Source: Sinohyriopsis cumingii
Taxonomy: Eukaryota > Mollusca > Bivalvia > Unionida > Unionidae
DNA: 64,000 nt
Direction: 5' to 3'
NCBI GenBank assembly: GCA_028554795.2
Contig: CM068839.1
Location: forward strand, 17,064,043-17,128,042
The notes under the pieces are model-generated. The model did not search any database, had not been told where the DNA came from, and was given only the letters and a program-made list of their open reading frames with translations. A program made the position numbers and the translations under genes. This document shows positions 50,230 to 62,862 of this stretch, one piece after another; the stretch's first letter is position 1, and each line of letters starts with the position of its first letter.

Positions 50230-51614
50230 ATAACCAACTGTTCTCTCAGAGCTTATGGAGGCTTTAGACAAGGTCGATGATACATCCGCTGGGCTTGATG
50301 AAATACATTGCCAGTTTTTGAAACACCTTCCAGAATCGTCATTAACATCTCTTTTAAAACAACTTCAATGTTTTATGGATTGCTGGTAATGTACCTAAGA
50401 TTTGGATATAAGCATCAGTAATACAAGTTCCTAAACCAGGTTAATATAACGCAAATCATACCAACTATCGACCCATTACACTGACAAGCTGTGTATGCAA
50501 AACAATGGAACGAATGATTGAATCTCGGCTTGTATGGTGCTTAGAACCACAGTATAATATTTCCTTTCTAAAGTGCTTTTCGTTAGCACCAATGTTCATC
50601 TGGTTAGACTGGGAACATTTATTCGCGACGTATTTATCAAGAAGAGACATGTAGTAGCTGTTTTCTTTGATTTAGAAAAGGACTATGACACGACATGGAA
50701 GTACGGGTAGTAAACGACCTGCACGATCTGGGACTAAAAGGCCGTCTGCCCTCTTTCATATCAAACTTTCTCTCAGGGAGAGAATGTAAGGTACGATTGG
50801 CCTCAACCGTCTGAGATATGCACGAGCAAAAGATGGGTGTGCCCCAGGGCAGTATTTTATCTGTGACTCTTTTCAACATCAAAACTATAGCATCACCAAG
50901 TGTTTGGCTCCTGGTGTGGATTGATGATTTTCTAATATGTTATCGATCAAAGCACATTCACACAATTGCAAGACAACTACAGCAAAATATCAACAAGACT
51001 CAAAATTGGGCCCGTACTAACGGTTTCAAATTCTTGAAATGAAAACCGTATGTATGCATACATGTTAGTTACGAAAACATGATGATGAACATAAACTCAT
51101 GCTGGACGGAACACCTTCTCCAGTTGTTGAGGAAACAAAGTTTTTAGGTATATCATCTTCGACAGAAAAGTGACTTTTATTCCACACCTTAAGAATTTGA
51201 AAGCGAAATGCTTAAAATCTCCAGATCGACTTAAAGTAGTAGCGCACACTGACGGGTGCTGATAGAAAAGTCATCTTTAATTTATTAAGAACGTTTATTC
51301 GCCCAATACTAGACTATGGTTGCGTTGTTTATGGTTCAGCCAGAAATACATATTTGAAAGTGCTTGATCCGGTTTATCATCAAGGAATAAGACTAGTTTT
51401 GGGAGCATTTATGACATCCCCGTTTGAAAGCCTCCTCGCTGAAGCGAACGAACCGCCTTTAACACATCGTAGAGAAACGATTTCCGCACATTATGCTCTC
51501 AAATTGAGATCGAACCCTCTGAACCCTGCATTTTCGGCTTTTTTTCAACCCAAATACAAACCCTTGTATAAAAATAAACCAAACGCTATATCTTTCTTTG
51601 GCATTATAATATAA
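50230..51614 (+). pseudogene. LINE reverse transcriptase, decayed
   Basis: Recognisable blocks in order: SAGLDEIHCQFLKHLP (near 50288), TNYRPITLTSCVCKTMERMI (50460 on), FFDLEKDYDTTW (near 50666; Ala to Asp before the second palm residue), LHDLGLKGRLPSFISNFLSG, MGVPQGSILSVTLF (50833 on), VWIDDFLICYRSKHIHTIAR (50914 on; the YVDD box now reads WIDD), IRPILDYGCVVYGSARNTYL (near 51297), and LKVLDPVYHQGIRLVLGAFM with SPFESLLAEANEPPLTHRRE. Frames change several times and stops interrupt it. Confidence 0.88.
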
Positions 51615-51759
51615 TCCAACCTTGACAGTACAAGAATTGATCTTTCTAAATTCCAGAAAACGTCCATTCCCGAAACACCTCCCTGGCTACTTAATCAACC
51701 AAAAGCACTTTTCATGCTACACGATGGAATAAAATCCTAGACTAACCCTTCCATATTCC

Positions 51760-52150
51760 ACATTTTTTATCATGAACTCCTCACCGAATTTAAAAAATAT
51801 ACAAGACTGTATACAGACGAATCAAAGGATGAGGAAAAGGCTGCTGCAGCCTTCGTTAGTGGAAAACACACAAGTTCTCTTACTAAATGGCACATCAATT
51901 TTTTCTGCCAAAATCAGAGCAATAGACCTTGCTCTGCAATATATCGAAAACAAACATATTGTAAACAACATCATCTTCTCCGACTCCCAATCAATACTTA
52001 TAATTCAGTCACTACACAATAGAAAACTGGAGAACCCATTGTTGACCAATGATCTCGTCAAAAATGATAAGCCTAATACCTCCCATATCGTATAGTGTTG
52101 GTTACCTAGCCATGTTAGTATTAAAGGTAATGAAAAAGCAGATCGAGCTG
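51760..52150 (+). pseudogene. LINE RNase H domain, decayed
   Basis: RLYTDESKDEEKAAAAFVSG (first catalytic Asp, 51809-51823), then FSAKIRAIDLAL where the catalytic Glu has become Lys, then IIFSDSQSILI (catalytic Asp, 51979-51993), then WLPSHVSIKGNEKADRAAKM (final Asp near 52141). Three of four catalytic acids persist. Two frame changes separate the segments. RNase H would degrade the RNA template after first-strand synthesis in an active element. Confidence 0.85.
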
Positions 52151-52249
52151 CTAAGATGGCCCTATCACAAGAACCATCTGATTTTCAAATACCGTATATT
52201 GATTATAAACCTCGTTTCAAATAGGCTTTACATCAGAAGTGGTAGGCAT

Positions 52250-52596
52250 CATGGAATGATGCAGTAAATCATAAACTTCACGCCATTAAGCCAACCCTAG
52301 GAGAATGGATTCCTTCCTACGGAACCATGCGTAGGGAGGAGGTAGTCATTGCAGAAATTCGAATTGGGCATACTCATATAATCCTCTCCCAAATTCCAAA
52401 AGGCGACGACCTACCAGAGTACGTTTCTTGCACTGACCAATTAACTGTTAAGCACTTTGTTATACAGTGTTTCGACCTGCAACTTACGCGCAATCAGTTT
52501 TACGATGGGCATAACATGAAAGAACTTTTTGATACAATAAACATCACTTGTATTATAAAATTCCTGAAAGCAGTGACCATTTACTCTAAGCTATAA
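52250..52596 (+). pseudogene. LINE C-terminal Cys/His segment
   Basis: The segment open after 52327 reads RREEVVIAEIRIGHTHIILS, followed by EYVSCTDQLTVKHFVIQC (Cys-x-n-HxxxxC type) and ends at a TAA near 52594. This is the usual terminal region downstream of RNase H in I/Jockey-style LINEs and fixes the 3' end of the coding part. Confidence 0.82.
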
Positions 52597-52889
52597 CTGG
52601 TATGCCATCACCATGTACATTTTTACGTAATGTTTTACCGTCCCTTAATTGCAACAACTTTACATCTGTCTTTATTAACATATACCATTTACATGCCCCG
52701 TTGATCGGGAAGCTTTATATATTGCCCTTAACCATCTTATCGTTTTATTTGCAACTATTTGGTTTTGATATCGCTGGTCGATATAAAACCTTTTATCATT
52801 TTTGATCATACATATAACCTTTTGTATGGCGCAAATTAGACTAACAGTGTTGGTGTGGCGTAAAAGTAACAGTCAATCAATTTTATTTA

Positions 52890-54228
52890 GGCAGCAATTG
52901 TATATGTGAAAACAAAATATTTGAGGGGTCGTATTATGACGTTTCTAGCGTATTCAGACTACCGTTTCTCGGAATTGTTTCCCCATATGGTAGAGCCGTT
53001 GTCTAACAGTGGTAGTATATATCCCGAAACATAATGTTCAAGTGACTGGGGAGGTAAAACTGAATAGTAATTTTAAGTGATTTTTTTTTTTTTTTTTTTT
53101 TTGGATAACCACTTCAACTTGAACTCAAATGGAAAGAAACATCTTAAACAATAAATGACACAAATCAGGTAAAATAAACTTCCACTATCAATTACAGACA
53201 AAGGTCAAACACACAATTTAAATTAAATATACATTGTAGCTGATATTAGTATAAGTGATGCCAATCCCAATAGCCCCATCTCGAACCGGTAAACTGATAA
53301 AACCGAAGGCTTTTTCGGCAGGAATTGCAGCAATACTCAAATTTTCCAACTACACTTAGATCTTTCCAAAACACAATACATTTCAGTTCCGTTTCCACTT
53401 TGAATGTATTGCAGAATCTTAAATCTGCAACCCATTAGAATTTTAGATATTACCGAAATAGTATGTATCATATGTTGTGGAAAATGCATTTTATACTTTT
53501 GCCTGATAAGTCACATTTGAACACAATTAATTGAAATAGAAAAAAAGCAACCAAAAGCTACGCTTCCGTCATCCGTTTCCGAATTAAAGATTCCGTAAAC
53601 TGACTTCCAAATATTATGACAATCAGCATTCACGTCAAACCCTGCAAAATAGCGAAACGACAACTCCATGCAACAAACTTAAGAACACCAAACACGTTAC
53701 AGGAGAATGGCATCTCTTTTACAAAATAAATCGGATATATGAGGTGGTTATGAGTGCATGATATTTTATCGTGTATTGGACACACATTCCTGACTTAACC
53801 ATCCATACTTAACCGTGTAACTTTACCGCAATGCACACCGTGCCATTACACAGTATCAATGGAACACACTATCATGAAGTCAGTCAGTTTGTCCCCTTCG
53901 ATAAAGAATTGTTTTGACGTGAAATGCTTGAAGCAAACACGTAGGAGGATGTACCACCAAGCAAATCTTGGACTGTTTAAAGTTTATACAAAAACTTTTA
54001 ATCGTGTTTTAATGATAATATGTGCTACCTTTGTTATTTCATATGCATTTTGCGAAATTGTAGCATTCATACCATTTAATTGTTATCTTATTGTGTTTTA
54101 TATTTGCATTAATTTAAAGAAGTTTATCTCTCTAAATGTTTGTGTAACATATTTACATTTTTCTTAACTATGCCTGTGTTTTTCTCTACAGGGTGGTGAC
54201 CTTAAATAAAGCACTACATGAATACACG
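52890..54228. other. No gene recognised; poly(T) tract
   Basis: A T22 run lies at 53081-53102. A 102-codon plus frame (53859-54167) has a hydrophobic stretch but no family match, no splice support and AT-driven composition. I do not call it a gene. Confidence 0.45.
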
Positions 54229-54230
54229 AA

Positions 54231-54447
54231 TACATACATACATACATACATACATACATACATACATACATACATACATACATACATACATACATACATA
54301 CATACATACATACATACATACATACATACATGCATGCATGCATGCATACATACATACATACATACATACATACATACATACATCCATCCATCCATCCATC
54401 CATCCATCCATCCATCCATCCATGCATACATACATACGTACGTACGT
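54231..54447. repeat. Tetranucleotide mosaic (CATA/CATG/CATC/CGTA)
   Basis: 217 bp of four-base units in blocks: about 25 CATA, 4 CATG, about 9 CATA, about 11 CATC, then CATG, CATA and CGTA. Each block type differs from CATA by one base or two. Spurious long frames exist on both strands. Confidence 0.99.
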
Positions 54448-54449
54448 GC

Positions 54450-56300
54450 AATGTAATGCAATTATTGCCGGTACCCACTTTATAATACTTTTTGTGGCTG
54501 CGTAGTAAATTTTCTCTCTGGCAACAAATATCCGTCTGAACATCTTAATTTTCTTCTGAACAAAATAAATAATCAGAGACAAAGACATTAACAGCCGCAA
54601 ATGAAACTAAACATCTTGGTTTCTCTATAGTAAACGCGTATGTTGACTATTATAAATTTATAATTTAAAAGTGAATTGAAATCATTTAGTAATTGTTGTA
54701 GCTCTGATTGTAGCTGTATGTGTGCAAAGTCTTTAGAAAATGAGGATTTGCTTCTGTTAATTTTTTTTTCCACAAAGATTATTTAACGGAAAGTATCCCC
54801 TCCATCTTCAATCAATTCCAATAGAGCAAAGCGTCCAACTTGAATAATAATATCATCGTTTCAAACACGACATTCTAAGCAAGCCGCTTATACTGCCTTA
54901 ATTTACAGAATAATCGATTGTAGTTCAAGATCAAAGAAAAGGGACCCAATCACATATTTCTGTACTTGTTGTAATTGTCGCCATAGGAAAGTGCATGCAA
55001 CGGAAACTCAACCAGTTGGATGCCAGAGACACATCTGCCTTCCTTGCTCCAACAATGACTTCAGAAATTCTCTTGGCAAGTTCAACAATGATTTTTCTTT
55101 GTAATACAGCCACCGAAGTCCACTAACGATCACCATCATGCTGTGACGTATACAAATGTTTTAACCACTGACTTTGATTCTAGGAAATAAGTACCTGGTA
55201 CCACTATTCAGAATTTGTTCCAATGATCAAGTCATTATTAATTCGTAAGGGTAATATCAGCGTACATCTGAATCAATGAAAAGGGTTCATCTATTTTAGA
55301 ATGAGGTAAATGAACAATAAAATATCGTACATATTTATTGTAAGGCAAATGAAGAGAAAAAGCATCGATCGAGTATTATCCTGTCGATAGCAAGTAATTG
55401 TCTCACAGAGCCGTTTATGGGTAATGCTGTTGTTAAAAGTCCTCTAATGCAATTAAATCCTATTTATACTATTGTCATACTTATAACTGTCAGAGAAAAT
55501 AATATAATTTGTAATTGTAATGATTTAGATAGATAAAGTATTGCTAAGCAGCATTAAAAGTAATACATCAGTGTCTATAATCTTCTTAATTCGCTATATA
55601 AGCTGCCAACCCATCGTATAGATCTGCACATCATATGTTATTAGCTATGGCTGAAAGGCATTGTTGATGACTAGCTATGCAATCATGTTGGACAACTTTG
55701 GAAACTTGAGATATATTAAATCACACCTGGATTTGTTGTATGATCGTTAAGTAAGGATAATGCACCAGCACAAAGGTAGGATTTAATTAAATTTAAAGTA
55801 GGAACCGTAGATGATCAAGAGTTATAAATTATATTAAAAGGCCTCGACTTGGAATTGTAAAGGCGAGAATAAGTTAAGACTGAATATATTGAATCCGAGT
55901 GAAAAAGTTAAAAACCGCAACCTTGCATATCACTCCCTCCTCTAACCTCTCTAATGCGTTCATCACAATTTTAAGACTGATATCAATAGCTACATGATTA
56001 TATACCCGTAAAGAACTCTACCTGATTATTATGTAGTAATATAATTATTTCTTTATATACAACGTTATGTAATAATTAACTTGGTATGGCCCAATACATA
56101 TGGCAAACGTGCAAAACATGTACATACGAATGGCAGAGATACATGCCATAACGAACTGGTTGAAATGATTGTTCTGTGTCTTTATAACTATGTTCTGTAC
56201 CCGTATAATGATGACTCAAACATGACAAAACATTTTTTGTTACACTTTTTATGACAGCATGAGTTATAAAAGAGAAACAATATACAAATAGACTGTTTGA
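54450..56300. other. No feature recognised
   Basis: AT-rich unique-looking sequence with only short frames. Confidence 0.5.
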
Positions 56301-56304
56301 CATT

Positions 56305-56545
56305 GGGCCAGACTATCTTCCTGATGTTAGGCAACAAATTGGACACCAGGACTATCTGCCTGATGTTAGGCACTAAATTAGACACCGAGACCATCTTACT
56401 GTTGTTATGCTCTAAATTGGACACTAAGACCATCTTACTGGTAATTGGCTCTAAATTGGACAGACACGAATACTATTTTACTGATAATATGCACCAAACG
56501 GGACACCAAGAATATATTAATGGTTTTAGGCACTAACTGGGACGC
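56305..56545. repeat. Tandem repeat, 39 bp unit, ~6 copies
   Basis: Starts at 56311, 56350, 56389 and 56428, each GACTATCTKCCTGATGTTAG-like and ending in CTAAATTGGACACC. The last two units are more diverged and slightly longer. The 13-codon periodicity keeps both strands open, which I regard as incidental. Confidence 0.9.
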
Positions 56546-56549
56546 ACCA

Positions 56550-58270
56550 CAAAAAATTCCTGTTTTCTCCAGTTGATTTCAAAATAAGCTAACTAGAATT
56601 TTAGTACAAGTAACCGCGTCAGAAGTAGTCAAATTACACATGCTTGCTTTGCCATCTAACGCAAACGTCAGGTAGTTAAACTCAATAAACATGTTTGCCT
56701 TCTGCTTAAGATTTGTTTTTTGGATTGTTAACATTTTTAACCTTTTATCTAAGTTCCATAAAAAAATAGAGAAACAATACGAATCGATTTAGTATTGAAT
56801 GCAGTGAGATGCCATCACTGCTCAATTACTGTTGTCACATACGTTGCTTTTATCTGAATTAACCACCCGTTGGTAAGTAAACTTTGTACATTAATTCCCT
56901 TGAATCATAGCATGTCTTACTTCAAAGTCATTGGGCATTTTGAAACGGTCTCGAAATCGACATTGGCGTAAATAAACCTAATTAACCTGTGTGTGCACAG
57001 AAACATTCAAAAGAAACCACCTGCCGCTGATATAAACCATTTTACTGATTAAATCAATATGATGTATTATCCCGGTGAATACATAACAGTTGAAAAAGTC
57101 GCAATGTGTAATACTCTTTTTCGGATAGAGTGTTTTTATCTGAGAGAAAACTCTTTCCGGCAAAGCTGCTTCAAAAAGGTATTTGTGTTAACGGGTCTGT
57201 CCTATACTAGTTAAAGAATTCAAAATAGTTTCAAAATAGTTTCTAAGGTAGGCAATCTAATATATAAATGAATAAATACCATACTAATAAATACAGTATC
57301 CGCATATACTCACCTATACGTCGAGTCTTAGTTTAAGCTACTTCGACCCATATGTATCGTGCATAATGCGTAGGTAAATCTGAGTCTTTGCAGTGTGTTA
57401 GAGTAATCAGTATTTAAAAAATGACACAAACCCTCATCTGAAGGCTCATTATGCCACGTTAGATCATGATGCTTGATGTTTACAGTTGGACTATGTTTAT
57501 AAGAAAAGAATGTACGGGTTATTTGCTATTTTTGTATATATACGTGCAAATCTCGTTGAGAAAATAGAAAGGACATGCAGCACGTTATTTAGCGTGAATA
57601 AGAATATTCTTCAATACGCTGTAGATAATTATATGCCAAAAATATGTTTAAATAATCCAATATAAAACTGAGTGAGAAAGCTGGGAAGTGCATTTGTAAT
57701 CACAATGTTGTACTCTTTTGCAGTTACAACACTCCCTATATATGATAAACTCCGACTGTCTTATTTCGAAATAAAGGCATGTTACGGCATAGCAAACTCT
57801 ATAATTTATTTATGTTAAATTTCAGTCAATGTTTTAGACATATAATGTCTTCCTTACTTCAGTTTTCAATGCTTCAATGTCACAAAACGCAACATTCAGT
57901 TTTCTTTGCTATAGTGTGTGAGGTTTTTTTTCCAAATAAAAGCGGGTATTCTACGTATACGGTAGCTTATTGGGATGGTCATTGGGCTCAAAATGCAATT
58001 GTTGTGGGTTCTATAACCATTAGTTGTCTCATTTTGTCTTTGGGAAAGGCACTTAATTTAAATTTCCTCAGCATGATTTAGCCTACAATGCGTTGAAATT
58101 TGCCGTTAAAAAACAATTAACCAGCCTTCAGACAATAAAATAATGGAATAATGATTACATCCTTTCCCTAAACTTGTCTTCATAGTTTTGGAAAGAGCCA
58201 TTAGTGTGGGTTGCATTTTAATTTGGTAAATATGTTTACGTGGCCTTTTGAACTTGGAAGTTTCTATAAG
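56550..58270. other. No feature recognised
   Basis: AT-rich sequence. A 100-codon plus frame (57779-58081) lacks any recognisable motif. Confidence 0.45.
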
Positions 58271-58279
58271 TGATCGTGT

Positions 58280-58720
58280 TGACGAATTTTATTGAAAAAT
58301 AACTTTCATACTGTTCGTTTATCCTGTCTTAGATTTGTATATAAAAGTAATGATACACATAATTATTTATTCCTATCTTAACATCCATAGAGGAATCAGT
58401 CTTTCAGTTGGGTTCAATTATTATTTGAGGGGATTTATTATATCAGTTATTAACTGAAATAATATAGTGCTCATTGACTTAGGTAACAATCAACATTTTG
58501 GGATTAATGTTAATTCATTTCAAGAAATTCTGGATTATATATTTTTGATACATCTAGATTGTTTACACATTTAAAGTTTTTGTCACATTATTTACATTCG
58601 ATGTTGTAATTCATCCGGAAAACCACTTTAATTCATTAGGGACACTATACGTTTTGGACTTAATTCAAAATACAGCGAGAGTTCTCTTTTAAATTTCATT
58701 TTCTGTCTTAATTAACTAGA
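58280..58720 (+). repeat. Dispersed repeat family Y, copy 2
   Basis: The counterpart of 39040-39480 in the same orientation. Blocks are shared in order, including TTCTGGATTATAT, TTTTTGTCACAT and CATCCGGAAAACCAC. It contains no coding frame and no visible terminal repeats. Confidence 0.6.
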
Positions 58721-58729
58721 TCATATGAA

Positions 58730-59895
58730 TCATGTTGTTGAAAAATAATGATTATACTAAAACTTTAAGTACATTTGGAGACGGATTATAGTGATTATTT
58801 TGTAAGATTACTAATGTGACCCCGGACGTTTGAACCTTTATTACAATGTACATGAATCTGTAAATAAAATAATTTGTCTAGCTCTATGATACCGTAAATC
58901 AAACACAATCACAGCTAGAGGACAGTTCATGCAAATATTTTCAAGATGGTATTACAAATACGTAAGTTCTATTTATTTTAGAAATAAATTTAACTGAGAG
59001 GGAGATAAGAAACAAATAAAAAAAGAAAGAGAGAAAAGATTTATTCTTGCACCGAAATGATGCTTATTTAGTGTCACTTTGACTGTAAATAATATGTCAT
59101 ACAGAAATACCAAACCAATCAAGCATGATTTAAGACTCATAACAATCCAAGTAAAGGAATTATATAGTCCATACCTACACAATTAGAGAAAAATCATGAA
59201 TCAGTGGTGATTTAACAAGCGACATAAATAGTAGAACCCATGTCAACCGTTTGTGTTCACGATCCTTTATTATTCCAACATGGATAGTTCGAGTATATCT
59301 CTAAGACTCATCAAATGTCTGTAAAACATATACATTTAGTTGGCTACTCATGAATACGATTATCGGACCCTATACTCCAGTTCAATCCATTCAAAATTCT
59401 TCGTCGTCACCGAAATTAGATCATCCAGAAAATAAATTATCGGGATAACATTTATTTCCTCCAATGGGTCCAGCTTATAAACGTTTTAATATATCTTTTA
59501 TGATTATAATCAATAATTGAAATCATTTTCAATATAAAATTTGTTTGCCTATATTAATGTGCGTTCAATACAAACCATTTTCGACTAATCATGTCTTCAA
59601 TGCTTAGGTTAGTAAAGTACTCTTTTGATAGCAAAAGAGAAAACCTGTTTCTGAGAGGTTCTTTAAAAATAAATTGAAATGGTCATTCGTGCTAAGTGTT
59701 GACAAGACTGAGGTTTAAAATCAATTTTGTAATTTAATTTGAAACTGTTTTGCGGTTGAAGGATTGTTGTGGCATTATTTAACAACAAATTAAAATTCTT
59801 GGGATCCGATACATTTAATTATATAATGTTTGTTAGGGACCTTATGATTACCATTTAGATTTAATAATAATCCGAGAGTTTCGTTGTCTTTAATC
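58730..59895. other. No feature recognised
   Basis: AT-rich spacer with no coding or repeat signature. Confidence 0.5.
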
Positions 59896-59899
59896 TGTG

Positions 59900-59977
59900 T
59901 GTGAGAGAGAGAGAGAAATAGAGAGGGACGTACAGACAGACAGACCGACAGACAGACAGACAGACAAACAGACAACC
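59900..59977. repeat. (GA)n and (GACA)n microsatellite
   Basis: A short GA run near 59902-59919 is followed by about ten GACA-type units from 59932. Confidence 0.95.
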
Positions 59978-60192
59978 AGAATGAGACAGAGAGAGGGAAT
60001 GAAGTTCTCCACTTTAGCTGACTTGCTGGCCTCTATAAAGATTTCTCAAGTATGTCAAATACACGATTGACTATGGAAATTCCGAAATAAAATCAATTTA
60101 AATTTCAAAAGCAATTTAATATCTCTGAAATATTTGAAAAACTTCAATATCCCGTTACGATTACCGCTAATTATCTGGTACGATACTATGGT

Positions 60193-60331
60193 CTTAAACT
60201 AAATAACCAAAAAGAGTGAACATCAAAAAGTTTAGTACATTTCAGCAAATAATCTATCTTTCTTAAACTAAATAACCAAAATGAGCGAACATCAAAAAGT
60301 TTAGTAAATTTCAGCAAATAATCTATCTTTC
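60193..60331. repeat. 69 bp tandem duplication
   Basis: Two copies start at 60193 and 60262 (CTTAAACTAAATAACCAAAA ...) and differ at only a few positions. The second copy overlaps the left edge of dispersed repeat X copy 2. Confidence 0.97.
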
Positions 60332-60730
60332 TTGATTAGAAAGTGGAAATTTAAACGTAACTAACAATAATGTGAATTGCATCTTAGATAATCATGAAAG
60401 CTCTATCACAAGTTCAGAAGGAAATGGACTGGAATGAATTCCAATCTTGAATGTGAAAAATTGCCAGTAGCCTTAAATAAGATAACGTTTCAATAGTCTT
60501 GCTGCATCGCAATGATATATTCCAGAATGTTTTTAAGTGAATTCATAATAATCCAAACAAATAGTGATTTTGTTAATGAGCACTTTAAAATCCCAGCGTA
60601 TAATTGAAAAAAAACGTCTCTTCAAAAGTAATTAAACACAAATAATCGACTGATTCTGCTATAAATGTTAAGATAGGATTAAATAATTTTGTTTATTACT
60701 ATATTTATATAAATAAAACTAAGACACAAA
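60240..60730 (+). repeat. Dispersed repeat family X, copy 2
   Basis: Aligns with 33595-34045. The longest common blocks are AAAGTGGAAATTTAAACG, CTCTATCACAAGTTCAGAA, GTGAATTCATAATAATCC and CGACTGATTCTGCT. Its left end is affected by the 69 bp duplication. Confidence 0.65.
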
Positions 60731-60734
60731 AAGA

Positions 60735-62550
60735 AAACTAGGATGAGGGTCATTTTCGTATTAAATTCGTCAACAAGATTACTTCTAGGCATTTCCAAGG
60801 TCAAAAGGTCACGTACACACGTTTACCCAAATTATCCTAAAATGCAACCCACATTTATGGAGCTGTGTAATGTTGTTTACAAAATGACCATATCAGTCTA
60901 CAGTAATTATCAAAACGTAATCACAATATATACATATAAATAAGAAGCGGTATCTTTCTCAACAAAATGGTCAAAATACGGACAAAAGCTTTATTGCATG
61001 ACACGATACAGATGTTTAAGATGTTAGAGCTGTAAAAGACACAATTGCATTCTGCCGAATAAGGTTGACACTTGCAACTGATGTAAATATTAAAAGCTAA
61101 TTCGGAGTTATAGTTTGTTATTGAAGAATGCGTATGTAAACTGTTAAGTTCCCTCGACTAATGATGGCGGTATGATCTTACTGATGTGGCACTAGATGGA
61201 TATTCCAGTTGCATATATGTTTATGTCTACTTGGAAGATTTGAGAAATCCTTTTGTAAATAAACAGATGGTGTTGTAGGAAATTCTAAACAGTTTAGGTA
61301 ATTCTTATGCTATTTAATTATGAACTGAGAAATGTAACTGCTATGAAATGAAGCTGATTCATAGTTTTAGCATAAATTCATTCTTTCAAGGCAAGAAATG
61401 AATCCAAAGTTTTGCTCTTTGTAGCTATCGGCAGACTGCAAAATGTGTCTTTACGTATGGTCGGCTTAATCTTATATATGTCTTGGTATAAATACTATAA
61501 TAAATATAGTGTGTGTGCTTATTGTATTTACTTTTCCGTTTATATCTTTGTTAGATTTTGATTTATATCTTTGTTAGATTTTGATGAATATTTGTCGAAG
61601 GAAGTTAAGAAGATTTTTATCAACCTCAGTAAATAGCCACTTGTTATCAGCAGACGTCATAATGTACAGCATTTACGAGACTTAATGACAGTGTGGATTA
61701 GTTCGTGAAATGGATATTTCTTAATATTTTAACATACCAAATTATCTGTACATATCTTGATGTATGCTTTTCGTAATTTGAGATTGTAATACACATTTTC
61801 ATTGAGTGTTTGGCTCATATTTTGTATTTCATGGCTCTGAAAGGCTTACTGGTGAATCATATACATATGAAACAAGAAAAACCATGAAATTATTACATTT
61901 TCGCAATTTCTGGGCATTAGTTGGTTAGAGAAAATTATTGGTGGATCTGCGCATTTAAAAATATTTCAGTCGACAATGACATAAGTTTTTTTTATTTCCT
62001 TGGAAATAATGAAAAGGACTATTAAGCCAGGTTCACGCAGATGGTTGATTGGTGAGGCATTTGTTCTTGTAGGTGTCACAATATCATCTTACTGTACTTT
62101 CGAGTGTACCAAGAAAAGCTTGGGCTTGTCCAAAGACAAGTACTGTTTACGTGGTGGTTTATTTTTTTAATCTTTGTGGTTATTTCAAGTATATTTCCCA
62201 ATTTAAGATGCGTGTTTGAACAATCGGGATGTAAATACCATTGTGAAAATTACAATCTTGTTTCAACATTACACACATTTGCATGGTAAATGGAAACAAA
62301 TACATAGATGACAGGAACCCGGCCTGAAGATCATTTAACTCTAAGCTAGAGTCGGAGAAGAATTTCATCTCTCATTCAGTCAGCAACTAACTTTCAAAAG
62401 TAACATCATTTATAGCTGGTCGACAGAAATGCCCATGCTCAAATTAAAGCCGAATCGTTCTATAGTTTCATTACTATAGACATGTGATTGTTACATTTTA
62501 GCTCTGGATCAGGTTGTGAGTTTGTTAAATATCTGAGTCATGCGTTACAG
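60735..62550. other. No gene recognised; 23 bp duplication
   Basis: A tandem pair of TTTATATCTTTGTTAGATTT-type units lies at 61539-61584. The rest is AT-rich with short frames only. Confidence 0.5.
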
Positions 62551-62555
62551 TCTCA

Positions 62556-62862
62556 GTGATATATTACAGCCTGCATACACATTATTGGTAATGATATATT
62601 ACAGCCTGCATACACTTTATTGGTAGTGATATATTACAGCCTGCATACACTTTATTGGTAATGATATATTACAACGTGCATACACTTTATTGGTAATGAT
62701 ATATTACAGCCTGCATACACTTTATTGGTAATGATATATTAGAGCCTGCATACACTTTATTGGTAGTGATATATTACAGCCTGCATACAATTTTTTGGTA
62801 GTGATATATTACAGCCTGCATACACTTTATTGGTAATGATATATTACAGCCTTTGGTCATTT
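62556..62862. repeat. Minisatellite, 35 bp unit, 9 copies
   Basis: ATGATATATTACAGCCTGCA then TACACTTTATTGGTA, with starts every 35 bp from 62556 to 62836. Copies are very similar, so the array is young or homogenised. Confidence 0.98.

Larger units (their letters stand above)
48040..52885 (+). mobile_element. Nearly full-length, decayed I/Jockey-type LINE
   Basis: In order: ORF1 with zinc knuckles (48040-48780), a (CA)n tract, APE endonuclease (about 49300-49860), reverse transcriptase (about 50230-51600), RNase H (51760-52150), a C-terminal CTD-like Cys/His segment (52330-52590), and a 3' tail reading TTTTGTATGGCGCAAATTAG ... GTCAATCAATTTT (52820-52885). The combination of CCHC ORF1, APE, RT and RNase H puts it in the I group (I, Nimb or related). 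Pure Jockey elements usually lack RNase H, so the jockey label is by RT style only. Frameshifts and stops occur in every domain. It is the oldest of the nearly complete elements here. Confidence 0.9.

Noticed and set aside
53859-54167. 102-codon plus frame with a hydrophobic segment
   Set aside because: AT-rich DNA commonly yields hydrophobic chance frames. No signal or family match.
54164-54600. Several overlapping 87-128 codon frames on both strands with Thr-Tyr-Ile-His or Met-Tyr-Val-Cys repeats
   Set aside because: They are translations of the CATA/CATG/CATC microsatellite in multiple frames, not genes.
56188-56536. Overlapping open frames on both strands with a 13-residue repeat
   Set aside because: The 39 bp tandem repeat is a multiple of three and keeps frames open on both strands at once. 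There is no evidence for translation.
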